A program made the position numbers and the translations under genes. Under the pieces are notes generated by a model, which saw only the letters and a list, made by a program, of their open reading frames with translations, was not told where the DNA came from and searched no databases. A stretch of DNA of 7,082 nucleotides. It comes from Gammaproteobacteria bacterium (GTDB lineage: Bacteria > Pseudomonadota > Gammaproteobacteria > Xanthomonadales > Marinicellaceae). Numbering within the stretch: position 1 is the stretch's first letter; each line of letters opens with the position of its first letter. Below are positions 1-6,964 of this stretch, one piece after another. The stretch lies in contig JAUHZH010000113.1 of the NCBI GenBank assembly GCA_030426065.1, forward strand, positions 1 through 7,082, in the 5' to 3' direction.

Positions 1-2305
1 AATCATCAAACACATTACCGACATCAACAAACCAGGCAATTCTGGCCGCATTGTTGTCTTTGGCGAAAGGCGGCGGGAATATCAATTCCGCTGAACCCAC
101 CACTTTGAACGATCCACCGACGGCATCACCTTCCCTTGATGTCACTGGTTCATTCAAATCCACCAACAAACTGTCATCAACGGTGGATTTAGGACCCAAT
201 GTGTTGTCGTCATAACCACGAACAGAGTTCACACCACCGGTGAAAAAGTGTTCAAAGAACGGCAAACCATTGGTATCACCATAGCCATCACCGTATCCCA
301 ATTCACCTTTCAGTGAAAGCGTGAAAATGTCACCCAACGGGAATAAAATGTTCTCTTTCAGGTTGATTTTGTAAAACTCTGCGGAACTGCTCGGCAAAGA
401 AGCCTCGATACCAATCGAGTGATAACTACCCGCTGTTGGGTTGAAGAAACGGTTCCTGGAGTCCCTGGCCCATCGGGCTTCAGCTTTGTACAAAGTGAAT
501 GCCCTGCGGTATTGGAACGGCACTTTGATGGTTTCGGGATCATCCCCTGTCGGTGGCGGAATCACGCCGTCATTACATTGGGGTGTCAATGCCGGCAAAT
601 CGTCGTCTTGCTCTGGTCTGAAAATCAATTGACAATTGTAAGTGTAACCGCCCAAATCCAACAAATCATCGATAATGGCCGTTGCCGTCACACCTTCATT
701 GGCTCGCAAGGCCACCCGCTCATAAGACAGGTTGGTGAAAATACGATCAAACTCAGAAATGGGGAAACTGGCTTGCACACCCAAGGAACCATTGGTTGAA
801 TTGAATTGTGCGATGTTGGCTTCACCCTGATTGATGTTCGAATAATTCATTGAATAACCCAATGAAATGCCATCGTCAGTGAAATAAGGGTCTTGGTAAA
901 AGATGTTCAACCGTTTGTAATAATTACTGGTATTCACTGCCACAGAAACGGTGTTACCGGTTCCCAGCAGGTTTTGTAATGACACACTGCCCGACAAATT
1001 CAAGCCGCTGAGTTGAGAATAACCCAAACCGAAAGTGAACTGGCCAGAGTTGCGTTCTTTGATTTTGACATTGACATCAACTTGGTCATCCGTACCTGGC
1101 ACTTGAGGTGTTTCAATTTCCACTTCTTCAACAAAAGGCCTTTGTTGCAAGCGCAGCTTGGATCGGTCAATCAACGCTTGAGAAAACCAAGCGCCTTCAA
1201 ATTGGCGCATTTCACGACGCAACACTTCATCTTTGGTTTTGACATTACCGTTGAAATTGATTCGACGGACATAGACTTTTTTACCTGGGTTGATGAAATA
1301 AGTCATCCCCACTGTCTTGTCTTCTTCATTGATCTCGGGAACAGGCGTCACTTCAGCAAAAGCATAACCTCGGTTGGCCAATACTGCTTTCAAGCGATCT
1401 GATGAGAATTCAACCCTATTTTGGGCAAAGGTTTCACCTTCTTTGGTTAACAAGTAACTTTGCATTACTGATTTATCGAAAATCAAATCACCGGTTATCT
1501 CTTGTGGTCCAAATCGGAACAAATCGCCTTCTTGGATGTTGGCAGTGATGAAAATGTCTTTTTTGTCTTTACTGATGGTTACTTGCACTGATTCTACTTC
1601 GGTGTTGATGTAACCGCGATCCATGTAATAGGATTTCAACACTTCCAAGTCGCCGTTCAACTTTTCTTTTGAATATTGGTCGTTTTGAGAATACCAAGAC
1701 AACCAGTTGGTGGTGCCTGACTCAAAGGCTTCAATCAATTCTTCATCAGAAAATACCGTGTTGCCCACCACTTTGATGTGGCGGATTTTGGCTGACTTGC
1801 CTTCTTCAATGGTGATGGCAATCAAGACCCGGTTACGATCCAACTCTTTGACACGAGTTTTGACCGAGACGTTGTATTTACCGCGAGAGAAGAACTGACG
1901 AGTCAGTTCATTTTTGACCCGCTCCAACTCCAAGTTGTCATACACTTCACCCTCTGCCAACCCGATGTTACTCAATCCACTCATCAATTCTTCGGTCTTG
2001 ATGCTCTTGTTTCCGCTGATGCTGATGGTAGCAATGGCTGGTCGCTCAACCACTCGGACAATCAAAATGTCTCCATCTTTGGCCAACTTCACATCTTGGA
2101 AAAAGCCCGTTGCGAAAACCCTTTCAATGGCCGTACCCACCAATTCACGGGTGGCCAAATCGCCCCGTTTGATCGGCAAATGCGAAAAAATGGTACCGTG
2201 TGAAATTCGATCAGCACCGATGATGCGGATGTCGGATACAGTGAAAGGCTCCATTGCGTGCGCAGAAAAGCCCAGCAACAACACAAGTAAAATAAGGTTT
2301 CGCAT
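1..2305 (-). CDS. bamA: Outer-membrane protein assembly factor BamA, C-terminus cut by window edge
   Basis: Essential Omp85-family core of the BAM complex, which folds and inserts beta-barrel proteins into the outer membrane. Translating the minus strand from the ATG at 2305 gives 768 uninterrupted codons to the window edge. Residues 1-17 form a signal peptide (MRNLILLVLLLGFSAHA, cleavage probably after AHA). Five POTRA domains follow, at about 19-92, 93-174, 175-265, 266-345 and 347-422, with family landmarks RDGD-like KDGD (76-79), ERP (87-89), SGNKS (97-101), YYMDRGY (226-232) and LRREMRQFEGAW (362-373). The barrel starts near 423. The loop-6 signature VRGY is at 695-698, followed by NTLGPK as in E. 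coli (VRGF). Comparison with the 810-residue E. coli protein suggests that about 50-60 residues, including the last strand and its beta-signal, lie beyond position 1. The start is chosen because the next Met (18) would remove the signal peptide. No Shine-Dalgarno is visible; the leader is A-rich. The gene follows rseP closely and is probably co-transcribed with it. The barrel has a long cysteine-containing loop at about 535-595. Confidence 0.97.
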   Translation of the reverse strand, partial: MRNLILLVLLLGFSAHAMEPFTVSDIRIIGADRISHGTIFSHLPIKRGDLATRELVGTAIERVFATGFFQDVKLAKDGDILIVRVVERPAIATISISGNKSIKTEELMSGLSNIGLAEGEVYDNLELERVKNELTRQFFSRGKYNVSVKTRVKELDRNRVLIAITIEEGKSAKIRHIKVVGNTVFSDEELIEAFESGTTNWLSWYSQNDQYSKEKLNGDLEVLKSYYMDRGYINTEVESVQVTISKDKKDIFITANIQEGDLFRFGPQEITGDLIFDKSVMQSYLLTKEGETFAQNRVEFSSDRLKAVLANRGYAFAEVTPVPEINEEDKTVGMTYFINPGKKVYVRRINFNGNVKTKDEVLRREMRQFEGAWFSQALIDRSKLRLQQRPFVEEVEIETPQVPGTDDQVDVNVKIKERNSGQFTFGLGYSQLSGLNLSGSVSLQNLLGTGNTVSVAVNTSNYYKRLNIFYQDPYFTDDGISLGYSMNYSNINQGEANIAQFNSTNGSLGVQASFPISEFDRIFTNLSYERVALRANEGVTATAIIDDLLDLGGYTYNCQLIFRPEQDDDLPALTPQCNDGVIPPPTGDDPETIKVPFQYRRAFTLYKAEARWARDSRNRFFNPTAGSYHSIGIEASLPSSSAEFYKINLKENILFPLGDIFTLSLKGELGYGDGYGDTNGLPFFEHFFTGGVNSVRGYDDNTLGPKSTVDDSLLVDLNEPVTSREGDAVGGSFKVVGSAELIFPPPFAKDNNAARIAWFVDVGNVFDD

Positions 2306-2334
2306 AAGTATAATCGTTATTTTTTAGCTGTATT

Positions 2335-3699
2335 TTAAGACAAGGAACGTAAAATGTCGTTATAAAATGCCACTGACATCAAAGAAAGTAAAAGAAACAT
2401 CCCCACCATTTGTGCCCTGATTTCAAACTGCTCACTCAAAGGCGCACCTTTTATTTTTTCAAACAGCAAGAACAACATTTGGCCACCATCCAACATCGGC
2501 ACGGGCATCAAATTAATCAAACCCAAGCTCAAAGAAATCAAAGCAAGGAAAGACAGGTACCATGAAAAGCCCCTCTGAGCAGAATCATTGGCCACTTGAG
2601 CAATGGTGATGGGGCCTGATAAATTTTTAACGGAGGCCCGACCTGTGATCAACTTCCAAATCATTTCGACAGATTTGCTGGTGATTTTTCCGGTTTCCAA
2701 CCAGGCTTGATTGATGGCTGCCACTGGACCATAACTCATAGAAAAAACCAATGAACGGGCAAATGCCATGTCTTGTTCGCTGGGTTGTTCAGGCCTGACA
2801 CCCAAAATCAATCGTTTGGGATCATCAGGGTCTGTGGCCAACTGGGGAATGGTCACTTGTTTGCTTTGGCCATTGCGCTCAAAACTGATTTCTACGGCAC
2901 CTTGGTTTAATCCGTTGACTGCCTTGATCACGTCATACCAATCATCAATCGGTGTCTTATTGATGACTGTGATGCGATCACCTGTTTGTAATCCCGCTTG
3001 TGCTGCCGGTAAATCTTGATCCAATGCACCCATCACGGCGGGTGCAGGGATGACCCAAGGCTTCAGGCCTATGGCTTCGAATAAATCTTCTTCACTGACC
3101 GAATCATCAACCAATGACAAAGGCAATGTGCGTTCCAATTTAGTCCCTGATGTCGTTTTCACCGTCACTGGAATGTCTCGACGATCGATGCCTGCTGTGA
3201 TCAAAGCCAATGAGACATCAGACCACGTGTGAATGATTTCTCCATCCATTTCGATCAATTGGTCACCACTTTCAAAACCGGCTTCGGCCATGAACCTTTC
3301 CGACTCACCCAATGTGGGCGTGATTTCCTGCTTACCCACAACAAACATCAACCAATACAGGACAAAAGCCAAGATGAAGTTGAAGGCAGGTCCTGCAAAC
3401 ATGACCAAAAACCTTTGGTAAATGGGTTTGTTGTTGAAAACATGATGGGGTGACTCATGACTCACGTCGCAGTCGCGACTGTCGAGCATCTTGACGTAGC
3501 CGCCCAATGGTATCGGAGCCACAGCAATCTCAGTCCCGTGTTTGTCATAACGTGACCAAATCGGCTTACCAAAACCGACACAAAAACGCAGCACCTTGAT
3601 GCCAAAAAAACGCGCCACCCAAAAGTGCCCCAATTCATGGAAAGTCACCAACACACCCAAAGTGACAATCAACCAAAACACACTCAACAAAGCATCCAT
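2335..3699 (-). CDS. rseP: Site-2 intramembrane zinc metalloprotease RseP
   Basis: Inner-membrane M50-family protease. In E. coli it makes the second cut in anti-sigma factor RseA, releasing sigma-E during envelope stress, and it also clears remnant signal peptides. At 454 residues it is close to E. coli length (450). The first membrane segment carries the zinc site H21-E22-L-G-H25. The conserved GGYVKMLD follows at 66-73 and a second membrane segment lies at about 98-121. Two PDZ domains sit at about 126-215 and 216-305; the second contains AAQAGLQTGD. SGPITIAQVA (361-370) precedes the third segment, which bears N396, P399 and the third zinc ligand D404 in the MLDGG motif. A last membrane segment ends the protein. 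All catalytic residues are intact. Its ATG shares one base with the dxr stop (TGATG), with an AGGA about 11 nt upstream, so translation is probably coupled. It stands directly before bamA, fitting its role in outer-membrane surveillance. Confidence 0.98.
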   Translation of the reverse strand: MDALLSVFWLIVTLGVLVTFHELGHFWVARFFGIKVLRFCVGFGKPIWSRYDKHGTEIAVAPIPLGGYVKMLDSRDCDVSHESPHHVFNNKPIYQRFLVMFAGPAFNFILAFVLYWLMFVVGKQEITPTLGESERFMAEAGFESGDQLIEMDGEIIHTWSDVSLALITAGIDRRDIPVTVKTTSGTKLERTLPLSLVDDSVSEEDLFEAIGLKPWVIPAPAVMGALDQDLPAAQAGLQTGDRITVINKTPIDDWYDVIKAVNGLNQGAVEISFERNGQSKQVTIPQLATDPDDPKRLILGVRPEQPSEQDMAFARSLVFSMSYGPVAAINQAWLETGKITSKSVEMIWKLITGRASVKNLSGPITIAQVANDSAQRGFSWYLSFLALISLSLGLINLMPVPMLDGGQMLFLLFEKIKGAPLSEQFEIRAQMVGMFLLLSLMSVAFYNDILRSLS

Positions 3700-4871
3700 C
3701 AGTTCTTCTTTCCTATCAATTTTTGCGCAGCCGCTCTGACCTCAGCATCCAAAGCTTGCAATTGTTCCAATGAAGTCACTGGCACGGCGCCGTACTGCAT
3801 CATCAGGGATTCGTTTACAGACGGGATTTCCATGAAGCCCATTTGCCCTTCCAAAAAAGCCGCAACAGACACTTCATTGGCGGCATTCAACACCGCTGGC
3901 AAGGTACCACCGGCTTGGATGGCTTCTCTGGCCAGCCGAAGGCATGGGAATTTTTCCGTGTCCGGCTCATGAAAGTCCAAGCGAGACAAAGCAAGCAAAT
4001 CCAAAAACGCACCTTCATTCTCTAACCGGTCTCGCAAACCCAGACCATAAGAGATCGGGATTTGCATGTCTGGCGAGCCCAATTGCGCCAACACCGATCC
4101 GTCCACATAATGAACCAAAGAGTGGATGGTGCTTTGCGGATGAACCACCACATCGATGTCCTGCTCACCCAGATCAAACAACCAATGGGCTTCAATCACT
4201 TCAAGCCCCTTGTTCATCAAGGTGGCCGAATCCACTGAAATTTTAGCACCCATGTCCCATTTGGGGTGGGCCACTGCTTGACCCGGTGTAATGGAAGCAA
4301 ATTCGGTCATGGGTTTCGACCAAAAAGGGCCACCCGAGGCCGTCAATGTGATGTGTTTGACTTGTTTGGGTCGGTGACCGGTTTGGTAACCATCAGGTAA
4401 ACACTGAAATACGGCATTGTGCTCAGAATCCAACGGTATGATTTGCGCGCCTTTTTCTTTGGCCAGCGGCATCACCAATGCACCAGCCGAAACAATCGAT
4501 TCTTTGTTCGCCAACAGCAACGTTTTACCTGCTGCCACTGCTGCCATGACCGAAGCCATTCCTGCACTGCCTACTATCGCCGCCACCACCAAGTCAACTT
4601 CTGGCTCGGCAACCACACCATTCAAAACATCACCACCCCAATGGAGCTGGGTGCCTGAAGGCAATGATTCTGTTTGCAAAGCTTGGTGCGCTTGATGTTC
4701 TGTGATGATCAGGTGTCGGGGCTTGAATTCGATCGCCAGTTGCAGGGCTTTTTGCCAGTTGCTGTGAGCGGACATGGCAAAAAAGCCAAACCGTTCAGGG
4801 TGTTTTCTGACGATGGCACAAACCGAATCACCGATTGATCCTGTTGCACCCAGTAAGGCCAACTGTTTCAT
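3699..4871 (-). CDS. dxr: 1-deoxy-D-xylulose-5-phosphate reductoisomerase
   Basis: Cytosolic enzyme that converts 1-deoxy-D-xylulose 5-phosphate to 2-C-methyl-D-erythritol 4-phosphate with NADPH, the committed step of the MEP isoprenoid pathway and the target of fosmidomycin. At 390 residues it is near the E. coli length (398). Visible landmarks are the NADPH-binding GATGSIG at 8-14; LLLANKES at 118-125; metal ligands D148 and E150 in PLDSEHN; substrate-binding S179 in SGGPF; the mobile loop with H202 and W205; MNKGLE at 219-224, giving N220, K221 and the third metal ligand E224; HPQSTIHSLV at 244-253; and ALNAANE-like VLNAANE at 327-333. Its start overlaps the cdsA stop as ATGA, with no separate Shine-Dalgarno, so ribosomes finishing cdsA probably restart here. 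It supplies isoprenoid precursors to uppS in the same operon. All active-site residues appear intact. Confidence 0.98.
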   Translation of the reverse strand: MKQLALLGATGSIGDSVCAIVRKHPERFGFFAMSAHSNWQKALQLAIEFKPRHLIITEHQAHQALQTESLPSGTQLHWGGDVLNGVVAEPEVDLVVAAIVGSAGMASVMAAVAAGKTLLLANKESIVSAGALVMPLAKEKGAQIIPLDSEHNAVFQCLPDGYQTGHRPKQVKHITLTASGGPFWSKPMTEFASITPGQAVAHPKWDMGAKISVDSATLMNKGLEVIEAHWLFDLGEQDIDVVVHPQSTIHSLVHYVDGSVLAQLGSPDMQIPISYGLGLRDRLENEGAFLDLLALSRLDFHEPDTEKFPCLRLAREAIQAGGTLPAVLNAANEVSVAAFLEGQMGFMEIPSVNESLMMQYGAVPVTSLEQLQALDAEVRAAAQKLIGKKN

Positions 4872-5671
4872 AAACCAAACATCAACAGTGCATACAAAGG
4901 CGCTGCTGCAATCAAAGAGTCAAACCGATCAATGAACCCACCGTGGCCTGGAAGCAGCTGCGAGCTGTCCTTGACGCCAGCTTGGCGCTTACCCAATGAA
5001 GCAGTCAAATCACCGGCAACAGAAAACAAAGCCACCAAAGGGAATATCAAAATCAACAAATACCATTGGACACCCATCCAATGGGCGACCAACAAAGCAA
5101 ACAGGGCCACAAACAACTGAGCACCAATGACACCTTCCCAAGTTTTTCCCGGACTGATGTTGACCGCCAGCTTGTTTTTACCAAAGGTTTTCCCACTGAA
5201 ATAGGCACCTATGTCGGCCACCCAAATGATGAACAGCAGGATCAAAAGCCACCAGTTGCCGTCTGATTTTGTGTTGATGTGAAGCACTGACAACATCATC
5301 AGCGCCAAGGCCAGTAGACCGGCCACATTTTTGATTACCGCATTGCGAACAGGATGTCCCGTACCGCGCCGGTAGTTCACCAACCACCACAGAGCAGCAC
5401 CCCAAATAAGCGCCATGACTGGCAACAAGAAATACCCCAAAGGCGCTTGCTCTGGCCACTGGAACCACAGCAGCAAAGTCATCGCCGTGGGTACCACAGC
5501 CAGGTTGCGCGCAGATTTTTTGTCGATTTGATTCATCGACATCCATTCATAGTTACATACGGTTTGAATCAGTGCAAACAAAGCCATCACGGCCCATGGC
5601 TGCCCCCAAGCCACCAATCCAATGACGATGGGAGCCAACAGAACGGCTGTGATGATCCTTTGTTTAAGCAT
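4868..5671 (-). CDS. cdsA: Phosphatidate cytidylyltransferase (CDP-diglyceride synthase)
   Basis: Polytopic inner-membrane enzyme that makes CDP-diacylglycerol from phosphatidate and CTP, the branch point for all major phospholipids. I place the start at the ATG at 5671, giving 267 residues beginning MLKQRIITA, because E. coli CdsA begins MLKYRLISA and a GTGAG sequence lies just upstream. A longer GTG-started form from 5683 (271 residues) has no ribosome-binding site and adds only MSKS. The protein is mostly hydrophobic with several membrane spans. Conserved stretches are ADIGAYFSGKTFGK (about 152-165), SPGKTWEG (173-180) and the C-terminal family signature at about 225-251, with K228-R229, K234-D235, PGHGG (241-245), D248-R249 and D251. 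One signature position usually held by a hydrophobic residue is glycine here (SLGKR, where E. coli has SMFKR). With this start it overlaps the uppS 3' end by 8 nt and shares ATGA with dxr. Confidence 0.96.
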   Translation of the reverse strand: MLKQRIITAVLLAPIVIGLVAWGQPWAVMALFALIQTVCNYEWMSMNQIDKKSARNLAVVPTAMTLLLWFQWPEQAPLGYFLLPVMALIWGAALWWLVNYRRGTGHPVRNAVIKNVAGLLALALMMLSVLHINTKSDGNWWLLILLFIIWVADIGAYFSGKTFGKNKLAVNISPGKTWEGVIGAQLFVALFALLVAHWMGVQWYLLILIFPLVALFSVAGDLTASLGKRQAGVKDSSQLLPGHGGFIDRFDSLIAAAPLYALLMFGL

Positions 5672-6377
5672 TGACTTGCTCACTGGTTTGGCCGAAACGG
5701 CGTTCCCTGTGGGCGAATCGTTCGATCACAGATTGTAAAGCCGCCTGATCAAAATCAGGCCACAAAATGTCTTCGAAAAAGATTTCAGCATAGGCTGACT
5801 GCCACAGCAAAAAATTAGAAATGCGGTGTTCTCCACCGGTGCGAATCAAAACATCCACAGGTGGCTGGTCAGACAAACACAGGTGCTGTTGGTACCACTT
5901 TTGGTCTAAATCAGAGGGTGACAAGCCATCACTCAGCATTTGAACAGCTGCGGACCGTGCAGCTTGAACGATGTCCCACTGGCCACCGTAGTTGACAGCA
6001 ATGTTCAATGTCATTCGGGTCTGAACAGGTCGATTGGCGCGGGCTTGTCGCATTTTGTGTTGCAACACGTCACTGAATTGAGACAAATCGCCAATGAAAT
6101 TCAACTGCACACCTTTGGCATTCAACTCGGGTGTTTCTTTATCGATGGACTTGACGAACAAATCCATCAACCGAGACACTTCTTCCTCCGGTCGATTCCA
6201 GTTTTCAGAGCTGAAAGCAAACAAGGTCAAATGAGACACACCGGCTTTCACCGATCCTTCTATGACTTGCCTGACAGATTTGACCCCGGCTTGGTGACCA
6301 AACGTGCGGGGTCGGTTGCGTTGTTGGGCCCAACGTCCATTGCCGTCCATGATGATTGCGATGTGGTTGATGCCCAT
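5664..6377 (-). CDS. uppS: Undecaprenyl diphosphate synthase (cis-prenyltransferase)
   Basis: Cytosolic, membrane-associated enzyme that adds eight isopentenyl diphosphate units in cis to farnesyl diphosphate, making the C55 carrier precursor for peptidoglycan and surface polysaccharides. The 237-residue protein begins almost directly at the catalytic core: HIAIIMDGNGRW at 5-16 with catalytic D11 and N13, R15 and W16; H28 in FGHQAG; FAFSSENWNRP at 53-63 with the substrate-binding FSSEN; LNIAVNYGG at 124-132; RTGGEHRISNFLLWQ at 179-193; and AEIFF at 197-201, where E198 corresponds to the Mg-binding glutamate of E. coli. It lacks the short N-terminal extension of the 253-residue E. coli enzyme. 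The ATG is 10 nt after the frr stop. No good Shine-Dalgarno lies at the usual distance, so translation may depend on coupling to frr. All catalytic residues are present. Confidence 0.98.
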   Translation of the reverse strand: MGINHIAIIMDGNGRWAQQRNRPRTFGHQAGVKSVRQVIEGSVKAGVSHLTLFAFSSENWNRPEEEVSRLMDLFVKSIDKETPELNAKGVQLNFIGDLSQFSDVLQHKMRQARANRPVQTRMTLNIAVNYGGQWDIVQAARSAAVQMLSDGLSPSDLDQKWYQQHLCLSDQPPVDVLIRTGGEHRISNFLLWQSAYAEIFFEDILWPDFDQAALQSVIERFAHRERRFGQTSEQVNA

Positions 6378-6387
6378 GAGTCGAGGT

Positions 6388-6945
6388 TCAGATTTCCATC
6401 AACTCTTTTTCTTTTTCCGCCACAACGTCATCGACTTGCTTGACGAATTTGTCGGTCACTTCCTGGACCTTCTTTTCACCCAAACGAACATCGTCTTCTG
6501 TCAGTTCGTTGTCATTTTCCAAACTTTTTAAATCGTTGTTGGCATCGCGGCGGATGTTGCGGATGGCAATTTTGCTGTTTTCAGCAATTTGACCGACCAC
6601 TTTGACCATTTCCTTGCGGCGTTCTTCTGTTAACGGTGGCAAAGGGATCCGGATGGTCATGCCTGCACTGACCGGATTCAAACCCAAACTGGAAGTCATG
6701 ATGGCTTTCTCGATCGGCTCAATCATGGTTTTTTCCCAAGGCGTCACCGTCAGGGTTCTGGCATCCTGTACTGCCACATTGGCCACTTGGTTCAAGGCCG
6801 TAGCTGTGCCATAGTAATCCACGGTCAAACCATCCAGCAAACTGGTGTTGGCACGGCCAGTGCGCACACCTTTCAATTCATGGTGCAAAGATTCGATGCT
6901 TTTGGTCATTCTGTCGCCAGCTTCTTTGACGATGTCATCAATCAT
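6388..6945 (-). CDS. frr: Ribosome recycling factor
   Basis: Cytosolic, tRNA-shaped protein that, with EF-G and IF3, splits the post-termination ribosome so that it can start again; essential in bacteria. At 185 residues it has exactly the E. coli length. Conserved stretches run in family order: VRTGRA (27-32) in the first long helix; LLDGL and YYGT (36-47) at the hinge; LNPVSAGMTIRIPLPPLTEERRKEM within 89-113; and IRNIRRDAN (128-136), where R132 matches the functionally critical Arg132 of E. coli. It ends with a charged helical tail (KEKELMEI). The start at 6945 has a GGAG eight bases upstream, the best ribosome-binding site in the window. uppS begins 10 nt downstream; a reading frame that may be pyrH ends 19 nt upstream. 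Confidence 0.98.
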   Translation of the reverse strand: MIDDIVKEAGDRMTKSIESLHHELKGVRTGRANTSLLDGLTVDYYGTATALNQVANVAVQDARTLTVTPWEKTMIEPIEKAIMTSSLGLNPVSAGMTIRIPLPPLTEERRKEMVKVVGQIAENSKIAIRNIRRDANNDLKSLENDNELTEDDVRLGEKKVQEVTDKFVKQVDDVVAEKEKELMEI

Positions 6946-6953
6946 TTCGAGTT

Positions 6954-6957
6954 CTCC
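6954..6957 (-). promoter_or_regulatory. Shine-Dalgarno site of frr
   Basis: On the minus strand the bases GGAG lie eight nucleotides before the frr ATG (GGAGAACTCGAAATG). This fixes the frr start. It is the only strong ribosome-binding site in the block; the downstream genes appear to rely more on short gaps and overlaps. Confidence 0.8.
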
Positions 6958-6964
6958 AATTTGA

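Noticed and set aside
2089..2286. A 65-codon minus-strand frame inside the start of bamA
   Set aside because: It overlaps the POTRA-1 coding region in another frame and lacks family similarity; the BamA frame explains the sequence.
419..2327. Several plus-strand open frames of 63-137 codons opposite bamA (for example 419-799, 1013-1402, 1914-2327)
   Set aside because: They lie antisense to a continuous, well-conserved BamA frame, show no recognisable domain, and have no plausible ribosome-binding sites. They are shadows of bamA codon use.
2306..2420. Sigma-E or sigma-70 promoter for bamA within the end of rseP
   Set aside because: E. coli has sigma-E control in this region, but I found no GGAACTT-like -35 with a proper -10. 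TATAAC and TATACT on the minus strand lack a -35 at workable spacing, and TATACT is too close to the ATG.
5178..5546. A 122-codon minus-strand frame inside cdsA
   Set aside because: It is out of frame with CdsA, which carries the family motifs across the same bases. Its composition is unlike a normal protein and no start signal is visible.
5940..6443. A 167-codon plus-strand frame opposite uppS and the end of frr
   Set aside because: It is the longest antisense frame, but both genes on the minus strand are unmistakable and the translated product resembles no family I know.
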